This document shows positions 19,735-28,122 of a DNA stretch of 64,000 nucleotides, in pieces. The DNA lies in assembly GCF_007994135.1 (NCBI RefSeq), contig NZ_VLKF01000001.1, positions 3,658,001-3,722,000 of the forward strand, written 5' to 3'. Position 1 is the stretch's first letter. Each line of letters opens with the position of its first letter. Source of the stretch: Modestobacter roseus. Lineage in GTDB: Bacteria; Actinomycetota; Actinomycetes; Mycobacteriales; Geodermatophilaceae. Both the position numbers and the translations under genes were made by a program. The notes under the pieces were generated by a model. The model was not told the DNA's origin, did not search any database, and saw only the letters and a program-made list of their open reading frames with translations.

Positions 19735-19805
19735 TTCGTCGTCTCCGGGGTCAGGGTCTGTTCGTCACCTGCTCGGCGAACTCGATCACCTGCGCCCGGG
19801 GTCGG

Positions 19806-20192
19806 TCAGGCGGTGCCGCTGCGCCCCTGCAGGAAGGCGGCCGAGTCGTAGTAGGTCCGGACGCCGGACAGCTGCTCCTCGTCGCCCTCGATCAGGGTGA
19901 CCCCGCGGTAGGTGAACGGCTTCCCGTCGCGCAGCGTGCCGGTGGAGGTCCACTCCAGCGCGGCGCTCGACTCGCCCACCACGGTGTGCGTGAACGTCGT
20001 CTCGATGTCACCGAAGACGTCGCGGTAGTCGGTCCAGAACGTCTGTGCGCCCTCCCGGCCCCGGGTCTGGTGGTGCTCGTCGAGCTTCACCAGCTGGGTG
20101 TCGTCACCGGCGAGCTCGACGAGCGGGCCGGGGTCGCGGTCGGCGTCCAGGCGGTGCAGTGCGTCGGCGAAGCGGTCGGTCATGGTGTGCAC
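19806..20192 (-). CDS. Nuclear transport factor 2 / SnoaL-like family protein
   Basis: The 128-residue protein resembles SnoaL/NTF2-fold proteins: an N-terminal helix (MTDRFADALHRLDADRDPGPLVELAGDD), a central FWTDYRDVFGDIETTFTHTVVGESSAALEWTSTGTLRDGKPFTYRGVTLIE beta region, and a final RTYYDSAAFL. Such proteins bind small hydrophobic ligands or act as small isomerases; the ligand cannot be inferred. The start is ATG 20192 or the internal ATG at 20183. It stands alone between the tRNA-Leu terminator and the DUF1707 gene. Confidence 0.75.
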   Translation of the reverse strand: MHTMTDRFADALHRLDADRDPGPLVELAGDDTQLVKLDEHHQTRGREGAQTFWTDYRDVFGDIETTFTHTVVGESSAALEWTSTGTLRDGKPFTYRGVTLIEGDEEQLSGVRTYYDSAAFLQGRSGTA

Positions 20193-20279
20193 GGGGGTTC
20201 CTCCGGGGGATGGGCCTCTGCTGGGCTCGGACCCGTCCGCTACCCGGTCCGGACCCGGTCGACCCGGGACACGCCCGGA

Positions 20280-20819
20280 TCAGTCCCGGTGGCCGTGCGG
20301 GAGCCGGTGCGCATCCCCGGACCCCTGTCCCCGCCCGGCACCCAGCGTCTGCACCGCGAGCACGATCCCCCAGGGGCCGATCACCCAGACCGGCCAGAAG
20401 TAGAGGAGCTGCCCCGAACCCCAGGAGCTCATCGCCCAGACGGTGAGCACGATGAGCGCAGTGGCTCCCCAGCTGCCCCAGGCGGCGCGCAGCGACGAAC
20501 CGCCGGCCCAGGCCTGCGCGCCCCAGTTCCCACCCCAGGGGAGGCCGCCGCCGGTGTGCGCCGTCGCCGGACCACCGGTGCCGGCCGGCCCGGCCGCCGG
20601 GGCGACCAGCTCGGTGCCCGCGGGCTCGTCGGGCAGGTCGGCGGTCAGCGGGGTCAGGTCGCCGTAGGTCTTCGCCTCCCACGCCCGGGTGAGCCGCTCG
20701 TCGTACTCCTCGACCGTCAGCCGCCCGGCGGACAGGTTGCGGCCCAGCACCTCGGCCACCGCGGCCCGGTCGGCGTCGGCAGCGCGGAGGTGGGGCTCGG
20801 GCATCGGACGCTCGGGCAT
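20280..20819 (-). CDS. DUF1707 domain membrane protein
   Basis: The 179-residue protein starts at ATG 20819, with GAGGAGCG just upstream. Residues 6-60 form the DUF1707 domain (LRAADADRAAVAEVLGRNLSAGRLTVEEYDERLTRAWEAKTYGDLTPLTADLP), a short actinobacterial SHOCT-like helical module. A Gly/Trp-rich linker and two membrane segments (WGATALIVLTVWAMSSWG, LLYFWPVWVIGPWGIVLAVQTLG) follow, as in the 2TM/DUF1707 group. The C-terminus is His/Arg-rich. The function is unknown. Confidence 0.8.
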   Translation of the reverse strand: MPERPMPEPHLRAADADRAAVAEVLGRNLSAGRLTVEEYDERLTRAWEAKTYGDLTPLTADLPDEPAGTELVAPAAGPAGTGGPATAHTGGGLPWGGNWGAQAWAGGSSLRAAWGSWGATALIVLTVWAMSSWGSGQLLYFWPVWVIGPWGIVLAVQTLGAGRGQGSGDAHRLPHGHRD

Positions 20820-20895
20820 GGGTCGCTCCTCGGGGGTCGGTGCCGTCCCAGTCTGCTGTCCGGGGTGCGGCCGGGGCCACTGACGTCTGTCACCA

Positions 20896-20909
20896 GTTCC
20901 ACGTGGAAC
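20896..20909. other. parS-like ParB-binding palindrome, site 1
   Basis: GTTCCACGTGGAAC is a perfect 14-bp palindrome, a close variant of the bacterial parS core GTTTCACGTGAAAC. It lies in the intergenic space upstream of the aldose epimerase gene. Identical copies are at 34136 and 49552. Confidence 0.75.
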
Positions 20910-20969
20910 AGCCCACGGGTGGTCGGTGCCCTGTGGTGAGCTGTCCGCGACCCGCACGAGGAGGACCGG

Positions 20970-21911
20970 ATGACCCCGCACCCCGACGCGTCCACCGGCG
21001 CGCTGCCCTGGCCCGACGCCGAGCCCCGCGAGGTCGCCGTCGCGGTCGGCGCGGCCGAGCTCGTCGTCGACCTGCGGGGCGGCGGGCCCCGGCGTCTGGC
21101 CGTCGGGAACTGGGAGGTGCTCGACGGCTACCCGGCCGGCACCGTGCCGGCCGGCCGGCGGGGCGGCGTGCTGGTGCCGTGGCCCAACCGGCTGCGGGAC
21201 GGGCAGTGGTCCTGGCGGGGGCGTGACCTGCAGCTCGACGTGGTCAGCGGGTCCTCGCCCAACGCGGTGCACGGGCTGCTCACCGCCCAGCCGTGGTCGG
21301 TGCTCCGGCAGGCGGGTGACGCGGTCAGCGTCGGCACCCTGCTGGAGCCACGCCCCGGCTACCCGTTCCGGCTCGCCGTCGCGATCGACTACCGGCTGGC
21401 CGACAGCGGCCTCACCGTGGCCGTCCGGGTGCGCAACGCCGGTGACGCCGAGGCGCCGCTGGGTGTCGGCATGCACCCCTACCTGCACGTCGGCGCCCCG
21501 CAGGAGGGCGGCCTGGCCGACGCCGAGCTGTCCGTGCCGGCGCGCACCGCGCTGGAGGTCGACGGCGGGCTGCCCACCGGCGCCCGACGGCCCTTCGACG
21601 GCGCGATCGGCCGGATCGGCGACCGGCAGCTCGACGACCCGGTCACCGACCTGGTCCGGGACGACGACGGCTGGGCCCGGGTGGGGCTGCGGGGGCCGGC
21701 GGGCGCGCTGGAGCTGGCCGTCGACGGTGCCTGGCCGTGGCTGCAGGTCTTCTCCGGGGACACCCTGCCGGCCGGCCAGCGCCGCCGCAGCCTGGCGGTG
21801 GAGCCGATGACCTGCCCGCCCAACGCGCTGGCCGACGGCGTCGACCTGGTCGTGCTGCCCCCCGGCGGGGTGTGGTCGGGCACCTGGACGCTGCGCTGGT
21901 CCCCGGCATGA
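20970..21911 (+). CDS. Aldose 1-epimerase family protein
   Basis: A 313-residue galactose-mutarotase-like enzyme starting at ATG 20970 with GAGGAGGACC upstream. The fold's sugar-pocket features are visible: LVPWPNRLRDGQWSWRG, NAVHGLLTAQPW with a conserved His, GVGMHPYLHVG with a second His, and LQVFSGDTLP and RRSLAVEPMTCPPNA with the catalytic Glu. It interconverts alpha and beta anomers of aldoses; the sugar is not identifiable. The stop overlaps the next start (ATGA), so it is coupled to the MOSC gene. Confidence 0.88.
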   Translation: MTPHPDASTGALPWPDAEPREVAVAVGAAELVVDLRGGGPRRLAVGNWEVLDGYPAGTVPAGRRGGVLVPWPNRLRDGQWSWRGRDLQLDVVSGSSPNAVHGLLTAQPWSVLRQAGDAVSVGTLLEPRPGYPFRLAVAIDYRLADSGLTVAVRVRNAGDAEAPLGVGMHPYLHVGAPQEGGLADAELSVPARTALEVDGGLPTGARRPFDGAIGRIGDRQLDDPVTDLVRDDDGWARVGLRGPAGALELAVDGAWPWLQVFSGDTLPAGQRRRSLAVEPMTCPPNALADGVDLVVLPPGGVWSGTWTLRWSPA

Positions 21912-22630
21912 CGGCGCGGGTCCGCGAGCTGTGGCGCTACCCGGTCAAGTCGCTGCTCGGTGAGCGGCTGAGCGGCGCCGACGTCGGCGCGCAGGGGATC
22001 GCCGGCGACCGCGGCTGGGCGCTGTTCGACGTCGCCACCGGTCTGGGGCTCACCGCCCGCCGGGTGCCCGAGCTGCTGTTCGCCGCCGCCCGCAGCCGAC
22101 CCGACGGGTCCGTGGCGGTCGTGCTGCCCGACGGCACGGTCACCGCCGACGACGCCGTCCTCTCGCGCTGGGTGGGGCGAGAGGTCGTCCTCCGGCGCGC
22201 CGCGGACGTCGCGGGCGCCCGCACCTACGAGAACCCGTTCGACGTGACCGGGGACGAGGAGGCCGGCTGGGACCCGTTCCAGGGGGCCGACGGGGCCTTC
22301 CACGACAACGCCGGTGCCCGGGTCACCCTGGTCTCGACCGGCACCCTCGGGAGCTGGGACCCGCGCCGGTTCCGGGCCAACGTCGTCCTCGACGGCGCGG
22401 GTGAGGACGACTGGGTGGGCACGTCCGTCCTGGTCGGGGCGGTGGCCCTGGACGTCGTGGACCGGGTGCCCCGCTGCGTGATGGTCACCAGGCCGCAGGC
22501 GGGCGGCATCGCCCGGGACACCGGGGTGCTCCGCACGGTGCACCGGCAACGCGGCGGTGCGCTGGCCGTCGGCGCGCTCGTGACCCGCCCCGGCCCGGTG
22601 TCCGTGGGCGACGAGGTGCGCCCCGCCTGA
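21908..22630 (+). CDS. MOSC domain-containing protein
   Basis: The 240-residue protein starts at ATG 21908, overlapping the epimerase stop by 4 bases. The N-terminal MOSC beta-barrel part begins VRELWRYPVKSLLGERL. A MOSC catalytic domain follows with FHDNAGARVTLVSTGTL, RRFRANVVLDG and DRVPRCVMVTRPQ; the conserved Cys in PRCVM is the residue implicated in sulfur or molybdenum-cofactor binding. The family includes mARC-like and YiiM/YcbX-like proteins that act on N-hydroxylated or sulfur-bearing compounds. Its specific substrate is unknown. Confidence 0.85.
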   Translation: MTARVRELWRYPVKSLLGERLSGADVGAQGIAGDRGWALFDVATGLGLTARRVPELLFAAARSRPDGSVAVVLPDGTVTADDAVLSRWVGREVVLRRAADVAGARTYENPFDVTGDEEAGWDPFQGADGAFHDNAGARVTLVSTGTLGSWDPRRFRANVVLDGAGEDDWVGTSVLVGAVALDVVDRVPRCVMVTRPQAGGIARDTGVLRTVHRQRGGALAVGALVTRPGPVSVGDEVRPA

Positions 22631-22663
22631 CCGGCCGGCGGCCCGCGGGGGAGGATCGACGCC

Positions 22664-22879
22664 GTGCGCACCATCGAGCTCCGCTCCGGCGAGCAGTCCA
22701 TCCGGCTGGGCCAGCTGCTGAAGCTGGTCGACGCCGTCCCCTCCGGCGCCCAGGTCAAGGACGTGCTGACCAGTGGCGACGTCCGGGTCAACGGGGAGCC
22801 CGAGGATCGCCGGGGCCGTCAGCTGCGCACCGGCGACGTCGTCTCGGTGGCCGGCCAGGAGGACGTCCGGATCGGCTGA
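22664..22879 (+). CDS. Small S4-domain RNA-binding protein
   Basis: A 71-residue protein from GTG 22664, with GGGGGAGGA upstream. It is essentially one S4 domain: IRLGQLLKLVDAVPSGAQVKDVLTSGDVRVNGEPEDRRGRQLRTGDVV. It resembles YbcJ/YaaA-type stand-alone S4 proteins that bind structured RNA, often ribosomal. It lies 33 bases after the MOSC gene. The 184 bases to the next gene hold nothing recognisable. Confidence 0.88.
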   Translation: MRTIELRSGEQSIRLGQLLKLVDAVPSGAQVKDVLTSGDVRVNGEPEDRRGRQLRTGDVVSVAGQEDVRIG

Positions 22880-23063
22880 GGCACCCCGGACCTGTGCTGT
22901 TGCTGTGCGCGGTCCCCTGCGGAGAGTGCTCCTGTGCGCGTGGCGCGCTGAGTTAACCCAGATGTCACATGACCCGGGTGCAGACGAGCTGATCGCGGGC
23001 ATGGGGGTCAGTGCCCGGGCGGCGGTGGTGCGGACCCGCCGCCCGGGGAACATCCCCCGGCGG

Positions 23064-24077
23064 TCAGCCCGCGGCGGGCAGCCGCAGGTCGGCGACGAGG
23101 GCCCGGTGGTCGGTCCCGGGCACGTGCACCACCTCGAAGCCCTCGACCGCGATCCGCGGGTCGACGAGGACGTGGTCCAGGGTGAGCCGCGGGTGCGGGA
23201 ACCGCATCGGCCACCACGTGGCCCGGAGCGCCTGACCGGTCGCCGCGGCGGCGTCCACCCAGCCCCGGCCCAGCAGCCGCCGGAAGGCGGCGTGGTCGGG
23301 GGTGGCGTTGAAGTCGCCGGCCAGCACCCGCAGCACCGCCGGCTCCGGATCCGGCAACAGCCGCAGGTCCGCCACCCAGCGGGCGACCTGCGCGGGGGAG
23401 CTGGTCGGTGGGTGCGTGTGCACCGCGGTCACCTCGACGTCGGGGGCTCCCGGCACGGCCAGCAGGGCCGCGGGCTGACCGAAGCGCCCGGGCACGACCG
23501 TGCGCTCCCGGACCTCCCACCGGGTCCAGAGCGCGCCGCCGGCGCCGGGAGGCTGACCCGCAGCGGCCGGCACCACGTGCCCGGCGGGGAGCAGGTCGGC
23601 CACCCCCGCTCCGAGCAGGCCGGTCACCGCCTCGGGCGTGACCTCCATCAGCGCGAGCACGTCGGCGTCCCGGTCCGACGCGAGCGCCACCAGCGCGTCG
23701 GGGTCGGCCCGGCCGTGCAGCATGTTCGCCGACACCACCCGTAGCCGCGGCCCCTGCGGCGGCGTCTCCGGGGTGACGGGCGTCGTCCGCCGGAGCACCG
23801 CGCCCGCCAGCACAGCGGCCGATGCCCCCGCCAGCACCGAGGCACCCCGGGAGCGCGCCGCGAGGGCCGTGGCCAGCGGCAGGGCGCTGGTGGCGGCGGC
23901 GTAGTGGGTGAACGCCAGCGCGGGTACGAGGGGGAAGCCCCGCTCGGCACCGGTCGCCCGGAGCGCGGCCGCGACGGCCCAGGGGACGGCGAACGCGGGG
24001 GGAGCCCAACGGCGGCGGGCCCGGGGTCGGTGGGGCAGGGCTCGTCGGGTCAGGGCTCGGCGGGACACGGCGTCCAT
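23064..24077 (-). CDS. Endonuclease/exonuclease/phosphatase family membrane protein
   Basis: The 337-residue protein has a hydrophobic N-terminal third with a few membrane segments (about residues 20-100). An EEP catalytic domain follows: LRVVSANMLHGRADPDAL with the metal-binding Asn, VLALMEVTPE with the Glu, LAGDFNATPDHAAFR (GDFN) and a C-terminal LDHVLVDPRI and GTDHRALVADL with the catalytic His. Such actinobacterial proteins are likely extracytoplasmic phosphodiesterases or nucleases; the substrate is unknown. ATG 24077 is used; an in-frame GTG 15 codons upstream is possible. Confidence 0.85.
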   Translation of the reverse strand: MDAVSRRALTRRALPHRPRARRRWAPPAFAVPWAVAAALRATGAERGFPLVPALAFTHYAAATSALPLATALAARSRGASVLAGASAAVLAGAVLRRTTPVTPETPPQGPRLRVVSANMLHGRADPDALVALASDRDADVLALMEVTPEAVTGLLGAGVADLLPAGHVVPAAAGQPPGAGGALWTRWEVRERTVVPGRFGQPAALLAVPGAPDVEVTAVHTHPPTSSPAQVARWVADLRLLPDPEPAVLRVLAGDFNATPDHAAFRRLLGRGWVDAAAATGQALRATWWPMRFPHPRLTLDHVLVDPRIAVEGFEVVHVPGTDHRALVADLRLPAAG

Positions 24078-24195
24078 GGTGCCGACCGCGGTCCGGTGGT
24101 CATCGTCGGGTGCGTCGTTCACCTGCGTGCGGTAGGACAAGGGGCTGAACGGCGGCTGCCCGGACGGGGAGGGTCGCCTGGACGAGAGGCGGAGC

Positions 24196-25767
24196 GTGGC
24201 TGTCGAGCACCTGGAGATCGAGCGCAAGTTCGACGTCGAGGAGGCGTTCGTCCTGCCCGACCTGGGCGGGGTGCCCGGGGTCGACGCGGTCGCGGAGCCG
24301 GTCACGCACGACCTCGAGGCGGCCTACCACGACACGGCGGACCTGCGACTCGCCCGCGCCCGGGTGACCCTGCGCCGCCGCACCGGCGGCACCGACGCCG
24401 GCTGGCACGTCAAGCTCCCCGCGATCGCCGGTGCGCGCCGTGAACTCCACTCGCCGCTCGGCCGCGCGACCAAGACCCCGCCGAAGGCCGTGCTGGAGCC
24501 GGTCCTGGGCGTCGTCCGTCGCGCCCCGGTCGGTCCGGTCGCGGTGCTGCGCACCCGCCGGGTGGTCACCGAGCTGCGGGACGCCGAGGGCCGGGTGCTC
24601 GCCGAGGTGGCCGACGACCACGTGACCGGGACCGCCCTGCCGGCTGGACCCGGTGACGCCGCCGTCGTCACCACGTGGCGGGAGGTCGAGGTCGAGCTGG
24701 TCGACGGCGACGAGTCGGTGCTCGCCGAGGTGGCCGCGGAGCTGGTCGCCGCCGGCGCACGCCCGGCGTCGTCCCCGGCGAAGCTGTCCCGGGTGCTGGC
24801 CGACCGGCTGGCTGCGGTCGGCGGTCCGCCGGACCCCGCCGTCCCGGCCGCCGGAGGCGGGAAGAAGGCCGCGAAGAAGGCGGCGAAGAAGGCTCGCACG
24901 CTGCCGGTGGGTGAGGTGCTGCGGAGCTCGCTCGCACAACAGGTGCGCGACCTCCAGGACGCCGACCTGATGGTGCGCACCGGTCAGCCCGACGGCGTCC
25001 ACCAGGTGCGGGTCGCCTGCCGGCGGCTGCGCAGCACGCTGGCCGCCTTCCGCCCGGTGCTCGACCGGACGCGGACCGACCCGCTGCGCACCGAGCTGGC
25101 CGCGGTCGGTGCGGCGCTGTCGCCGTCGCGGGACGCCGAGGTGGCGCTGGCGCACCTGCGCGAGCTGGTGGCCCAGCAGGCCGACGAGCTGGTGCTCGGG
25201 CCGGTCGCCGCCCGGTTGCAGCAGAACGCGGTCCAGGACGAGCACGACGGCGACGTGCGGGCCCGCAAGGCGCTCGCCGCCCCGGCCTACTCCCAGCTGC
25301 GTGACGACCTGGACGCGCTGGTCGCCGAGCCGCCGTTCACCGCCGATGCCACCCGGCCGGCCGCCGAGGTGCTCCGCGAGGTGCTCGGCAGGACGACGCA
25401 CCGGCTGCGGAAGGCCGTCGACGCGGCCGTGGACGCCGAGGACGACGAGGCGCTGCACGACGTGCGCAAGGCGGCCAAGCGGCTGCGCTACACCGCCGAG
25501 GCGGCGCTGCCCGTGCTCGGCGCACCGGTCAAGGACCTGATCTCGGTGCTCAAGGGCGTGCAGGACGTGCTGGGCGACCGGCAGGACACCTTCGTGACCC
25601 GGCCGCTCTGCCTGCAGCTGGGCCTGCAGGCGCACGCCGCCGGGGAGAACGCCTGGACCTGGGGCCGGCTGCACGCGCTGGAGCAGGCGCGTTGCGAGGA
25701 GGCCGAGCGGGAGTTCTGGCTGCGCTGGCCGGGGCTCCGCCCGGTGATGAAGGCGGCGACGAAGTAG
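24196..25767 (+). CDS. CYTH and CHAD domain protein
   Basis: The 523-residue protein starts at GTG 24196. Residues 1-205 form a CYTH triphosphate-tunnel domain (HLEIERKFDVEE with the ExExK motif, AYHDTADLRLARARVTLRRRTGG, WHVKLP, RELHSPL). A basic linker (GGKKAAKKAAKKAR) leads to a CHAD domain (about 230-515) with the repeated signature histidines: GVHQVRVACRRLRSTL and ALHDVRKAAKRLRYTAE. CYTH domains hydrolyse inorganic triphosphate or related substrates, and CHAD domains bind polyphosphate, so the fusion is probably linked to polyphosphate. Confidence 0.93.
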   Translation: MAVEHLEIERKFDVEEAFVLPDLGGVPGVDAVAEPVTHDLEAAYHDTADLRLARARVTLRRRTGGTDAGWHVKLPAIAGARRELHSPLGRATKTPPKAVLEPVLGVVRRAPVGPVAVLRTRRVVTELRDAEGRVLAEVADDHVTGTALPAGPGDAAVVTTWREVEVELVDGDESVLAEVAAELVAAGARPASSPAKLSRVLADRLAAVGGPPDPAVPAAGGGKKAAKKAAKKARTLPVGEVLRSSLAQQVRDLQDADLMVRTGQPDGVHQVRVACRRLRSTLAAFRPVLDRTRTDPLRTELAAVGAALSPSRDAEVALAHLRELVAQQADELVLGPVAARLQQNAVQDEHDGDVRARKALAAPAYSQLRDDLDALVAEPPFTADATRPAAEVLREVLGRTTHRLRKAVDAAVDAEDDEALHDVRKAAKRLRYTAEAALPVLGAPVKDLISVLKGVQDVLGDRQDTFVTRPLCLQLGLQAHAAGENAWTWGRLHALEQARCEEAEREFWLRWPGLRPVMKAATK

Positions 25768-25839
25768 CGTCGCAGCGCCACCTGCCGCGACCGAGGAGTC
25801 CCGCTGTCCCTGATCGGTCTGCTCGGTTTCGGCCTGACC

Positions 25840-27153
25840 GTGCTGCTCGCCATGGCGCTGCTGCACGCCTACCTGTGGTTCCGGCTGGTGCGGGGCACCA
25901 CCCGCCCGGGCCGCGCCCGGCGGTGGCTGACCCTCCTCACCGTCCTGCTGGCGGTGCTGCCGGTCGCCGCCGTGCTGCTGCGCCGGACGCCCCTCCCCGA
26001 GGGGGTGACCACCCCGCTGGACTGGGTCGGCTACACCTGGCTCGGCCTGGCCTTCTACGCGTTCCTGGCGGTGCTGGTCACCGAGCCGATCCGGCTGGCC
26101 GCCCGGCTGCTGGGCCGACGCGACCGGGCGCAGGTGCCGGTCGCCGACCGGGCCACGTCGACCGGGGCCACGTCGACCGGGGCCACGTCGACCGGGGCCA
26201 CGTCGACCGGGGCCACGTCGACCGGGGCCACGTCGACCGGGGCCACGTCGACCGGGGCCACCGCGACCGACGCGCGGCCCCAGGCCGCCGGCGCGCCCGA
26301 CCCGGTGAGCCGGCGCCTGTTCCTGGCCCGGACGCTCGCCGTCGGGGCCGGTGCGGTCGCGCTGGGCACGGCGGGCACCGGGGTGGTGCTGGCCAACTCC
26401 GCGCCCGTCGTCCGGCGGGTGCCCATCCGGATCCCGCGGCTGGACCCGGCCCTGGCGGGGCTGCGGATCGTCACCTTCTCCGACGGGCACCTGTCCTCCA
26501 CCTACGGTGGCCGCCGGTTCGAGCGGGTGGTCGAGACGGTCAACGCCCAGCGACCCGACGTCGTCGCGATCGTCGGTGACCTGGTCGACGGCGAGGTCGA
26601 CCAGCTGCGCGAGGACGTCGCCCCGCTGGCCGACCTGGTCAGCGAGCAGGGCGTCTTCTTCGTCACCGGGAACCACGAGTACTTCGTCGACACCACCGCC
26701 TGGCTGCGGCACCTGCCCACGCTGGGCGTCGAGGTGCTGCGCAACGAGCGGGTGGAGCTGCGCCGCGGCGGCGCCGCGGTCGACCTGGCCGGGATCGACG
26801 ACCGCACCGCGGCCGCCTCGGGGGTGCCCGGCCACGGAGCCGACCTGGACGCCGCGCTGGACGGCCGGGACGACGCGCGCCCGGTCGTGCTGATGGCGCA
26901 CCAGCCGGTGCAGGTCGAGCAGGCGCGGGCGGCCGGGGTCGACCTGCAGCTGTCCGGGCACACCCACGGCGGGCAGCTGTGGCCCTTCGACTACGCCGTC
27001 CTGCTGGACCAGCCGGCGGTCGAGGGCCTGTCCCGGCAGGGCGACACCCAGCTCTACGTGACCGCCGGCGCCGGCTACTGGGGGCCGCCGATGCGGGTCG
27101 GCGCCCGGCCGGAGGTCACCGTGATCGAACTGCAGCCCGGGGAGGTGCCCTGA
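25840..27153 (+). CDS. Membrane-anchored metallophosphoesterase with internal Tat-like motif
   Basis: The 437-residue protein from GTG 25840 has two or three N-terminal membrane segments, a linker of seven ATSTG pentapeptides, then a twin-arginine-like segment (SRRLFLARTLAVGAGAVALG) and a calcineurin-like phosphoesterase domain. The metal motifs are TFSDGHLSS, IVGDLVDG, TGNHEYF, LMAHQPV and LSGHTHGGQLWP. It resembles Bacillus YkuE-type Tat-exported phosphoesterases that act on the outer face of the membrane. A CTG at 25804 with GAGGAG 5 bases upstream would complete the first membrane helix and may be the true start. It overlaps the next gene by one base. Confidence 0.88.
   Translation: MLLAMALLHAYLWFRLVRGTTRPGRARRWLTLLTVLLAVLPVAAVLLRRTPLPEGVTTPLDWVGYTWLGLAFYAFLAVLVTEPIRLAARLLGRRDRAQVPVADRATSTGATSTGATSTGATSTGATSTGATSTGATSTGATATDARPQAAGAPDPVSRRLFLARTLAVGAGAVALGTAGTGVVLANSAPVVRRVPIRIPRLDPALAGLRIVTFSDGHLSSTYGGRRFERVVETVNAQRPDVVAIVGDLVDGEVDQLREDVAPLADLVSEQGVFFVTGNHEYFVDTTAWLRHLPTLGVEVLRNERVELRRGGAAVDLAGIDDRTAAASGVPGHGADLDAALDGRDDARPVVLMAHQPVQVEQARAAGVDLQLSGHTHGGQLWPFDYAVLLDQPAVEGLSRQGDTQLYVTAGAGYWGPPMRVGARPEVTVIELQPGEVP
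26152..26256 (+). repeat. Seven perfect 15-bp tandem repeats inside the metallophosphoesterase gene
   Basis: The unit GCCACGTCGACCGGG is repeated seven times without change, followed by one degenerate copy at 26257. It encodes ATSTG repeats in the linker between the membrane part and the enzyme part. Each unit contains the palindrome GTCGAC. Copy number is likely to vary by slippage without breaking the frame. Confidence 0.95.
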
Positions 27154-28100
27154 TGACCGGGCTCGGGGAGATCGACGACCGGCTGGCCGCGGCCGCCGAG
27201 CGGTGCCGCCGGCTGGTGCACGCGCAGGCCCGGGCGGAGCAGCTGGCCGCCGAGGCGGCCGAGCTCGACGTCCGGCTGGCGGAGCTGGCCGACCGGGCGG
27301 GCGCCGAGGCCGACGACGTCCGGGCGCTGGAGGGCGTGTCGCTGTCCCGGGTGCTGGCCGCGCTGCGCGGCAGCCGCGCGCAGGACCTGGACCGGGAACG
27401 CGCCGAGGCCGACGCCGCCCGGTTGCGGCTGCAGGAGGCCGTGGCGCTGCGCGACCGGCTGGACCGCCAGCTGGACCGCGTCCGGGCCGAGGAGGCGGAG
27501 CTGGCCGACGCCGGTGCGGAGCTGGCCGCCGCGACCGAGGCGAAGGACGCCTGGCTGCAGGCGTCGGGCACGCCGGTGGGCCGTCGGCTGCTGGAGCTCG
27601 CCGCCGAGCGCGGGCAGCTGGGCGCGGAGTCGGTGGAGGTCGAGGAGGCCCTCGCCGCCGCCGGCGGCGCCCGGGACGCGCTCGCCCGGGTGCACGACCG
27701 GCTCCGCTCGGCGCGGTCGTGGTCGGGCTGGGACACCTTCCTCGGCGGCGGTGCGCTGGCCAGCTCGGTGAAGCACGACCGGCTGGACCAGGCCGCCGCT
27801 GCGGCTGCCGACGCCGACCAGCAGCTCAGGGCGCTGGCCCGCGAGCTCGTCGACGTGCCCGGCGCGGCGGTCGAGCTCCCGGCGCTGGGGATCGGCCAGC
27901 TCACCCGGTTCGTGGACATCTGGTTCGACAACGTGTTCACCGACTGGCAGGTCGGCGAACGGATCGACGCCTCGCTGGCCCGGGTCGACGAGCTCCGGCA
28001 GCTGGTCGACGGGGTCGGCGCGGAGCTCGACCGGCGGGCCGCCGACCTGCACATGCGGCTGGGCCGGCTGGCCGACGAGCGGGCCGCGCTGCTGCGCTGA
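27153..28100 (+). CDS. Coiled-coil protein of unknown function
   Basis: A 315-residue, mostly helical protein rich in Ala, Glu, Arg and Leu. ATG 27153 overlaps the phosphoesterase stop (TGATG), so the two are coupled. Two long coiled coils (about 1-185 and 270-315) flank a conserved-looking centre, WDTFLGGGALASSVKHDRLDQA, and a more folded segment with ELPALGIGQLTRFVDIWFDNVFTDWQV. The WDTF-GGG-SS-KH-RLD pattern resembles conserved hypothetical coiled-coil proteins of other bacteria, but I cannot assign a function. A membrane-surface or scaffold role with the phosphoesterase is only a guess. Confidence 0.75.
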   Translation: MTGLGEIDDRLAAAAERCRRLVHAQARAEQLAAEAAELDVRLAELADRAGAEADDVRALEGVSLSRVLAALRGSRAQDLDRERAEADAARLRLQEAVALRDRLDRQLDRVRAEEAELADAGAELAAATEAKDAWLQASGTPVGRRLLELAAERGQLGAESVEVEEALAAAGGARDALARVHDRLRSARSWSGWDTFLGGGALASSVKHDRLDQAAAAAADADQQLRALARELVDVPGAAVELPALGIGQLTRFVDIWFDNVFTDWQVGERIDASLARVDELRQLVDGVGAELDRRAADLHMRLGRLADERAALLR

Positions 28101-28122
28101 GGAGCGCGGCCCCGTTCCTCAG
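28097..28122. terminator. Possible shared terminator at convergent gene ends
   Basis: CTGAGGA and TCCTCAG form a 7-bp stem with a 12-base loop that spans the stop codons of the coiled-coil gene and pfkA. It is weak, and the overlap with coding sequence lowers confidence. Confidence 0.35.

Noticed and set aside
26152-26256. CRISPR-like repeats
   Set aside because: Units are contiguous 15-mers without spacers and lie in frame within a gene.
24100-26967. A minus-strand open frame of 955 codons opposite CYTH-CHAD and the phosphoesterase
   Set aside because: The plus-strand genes have clear domain motifs; the antisense sequence contains repeats of RRGPG produced by the tandem repeat and no recognisable domain.
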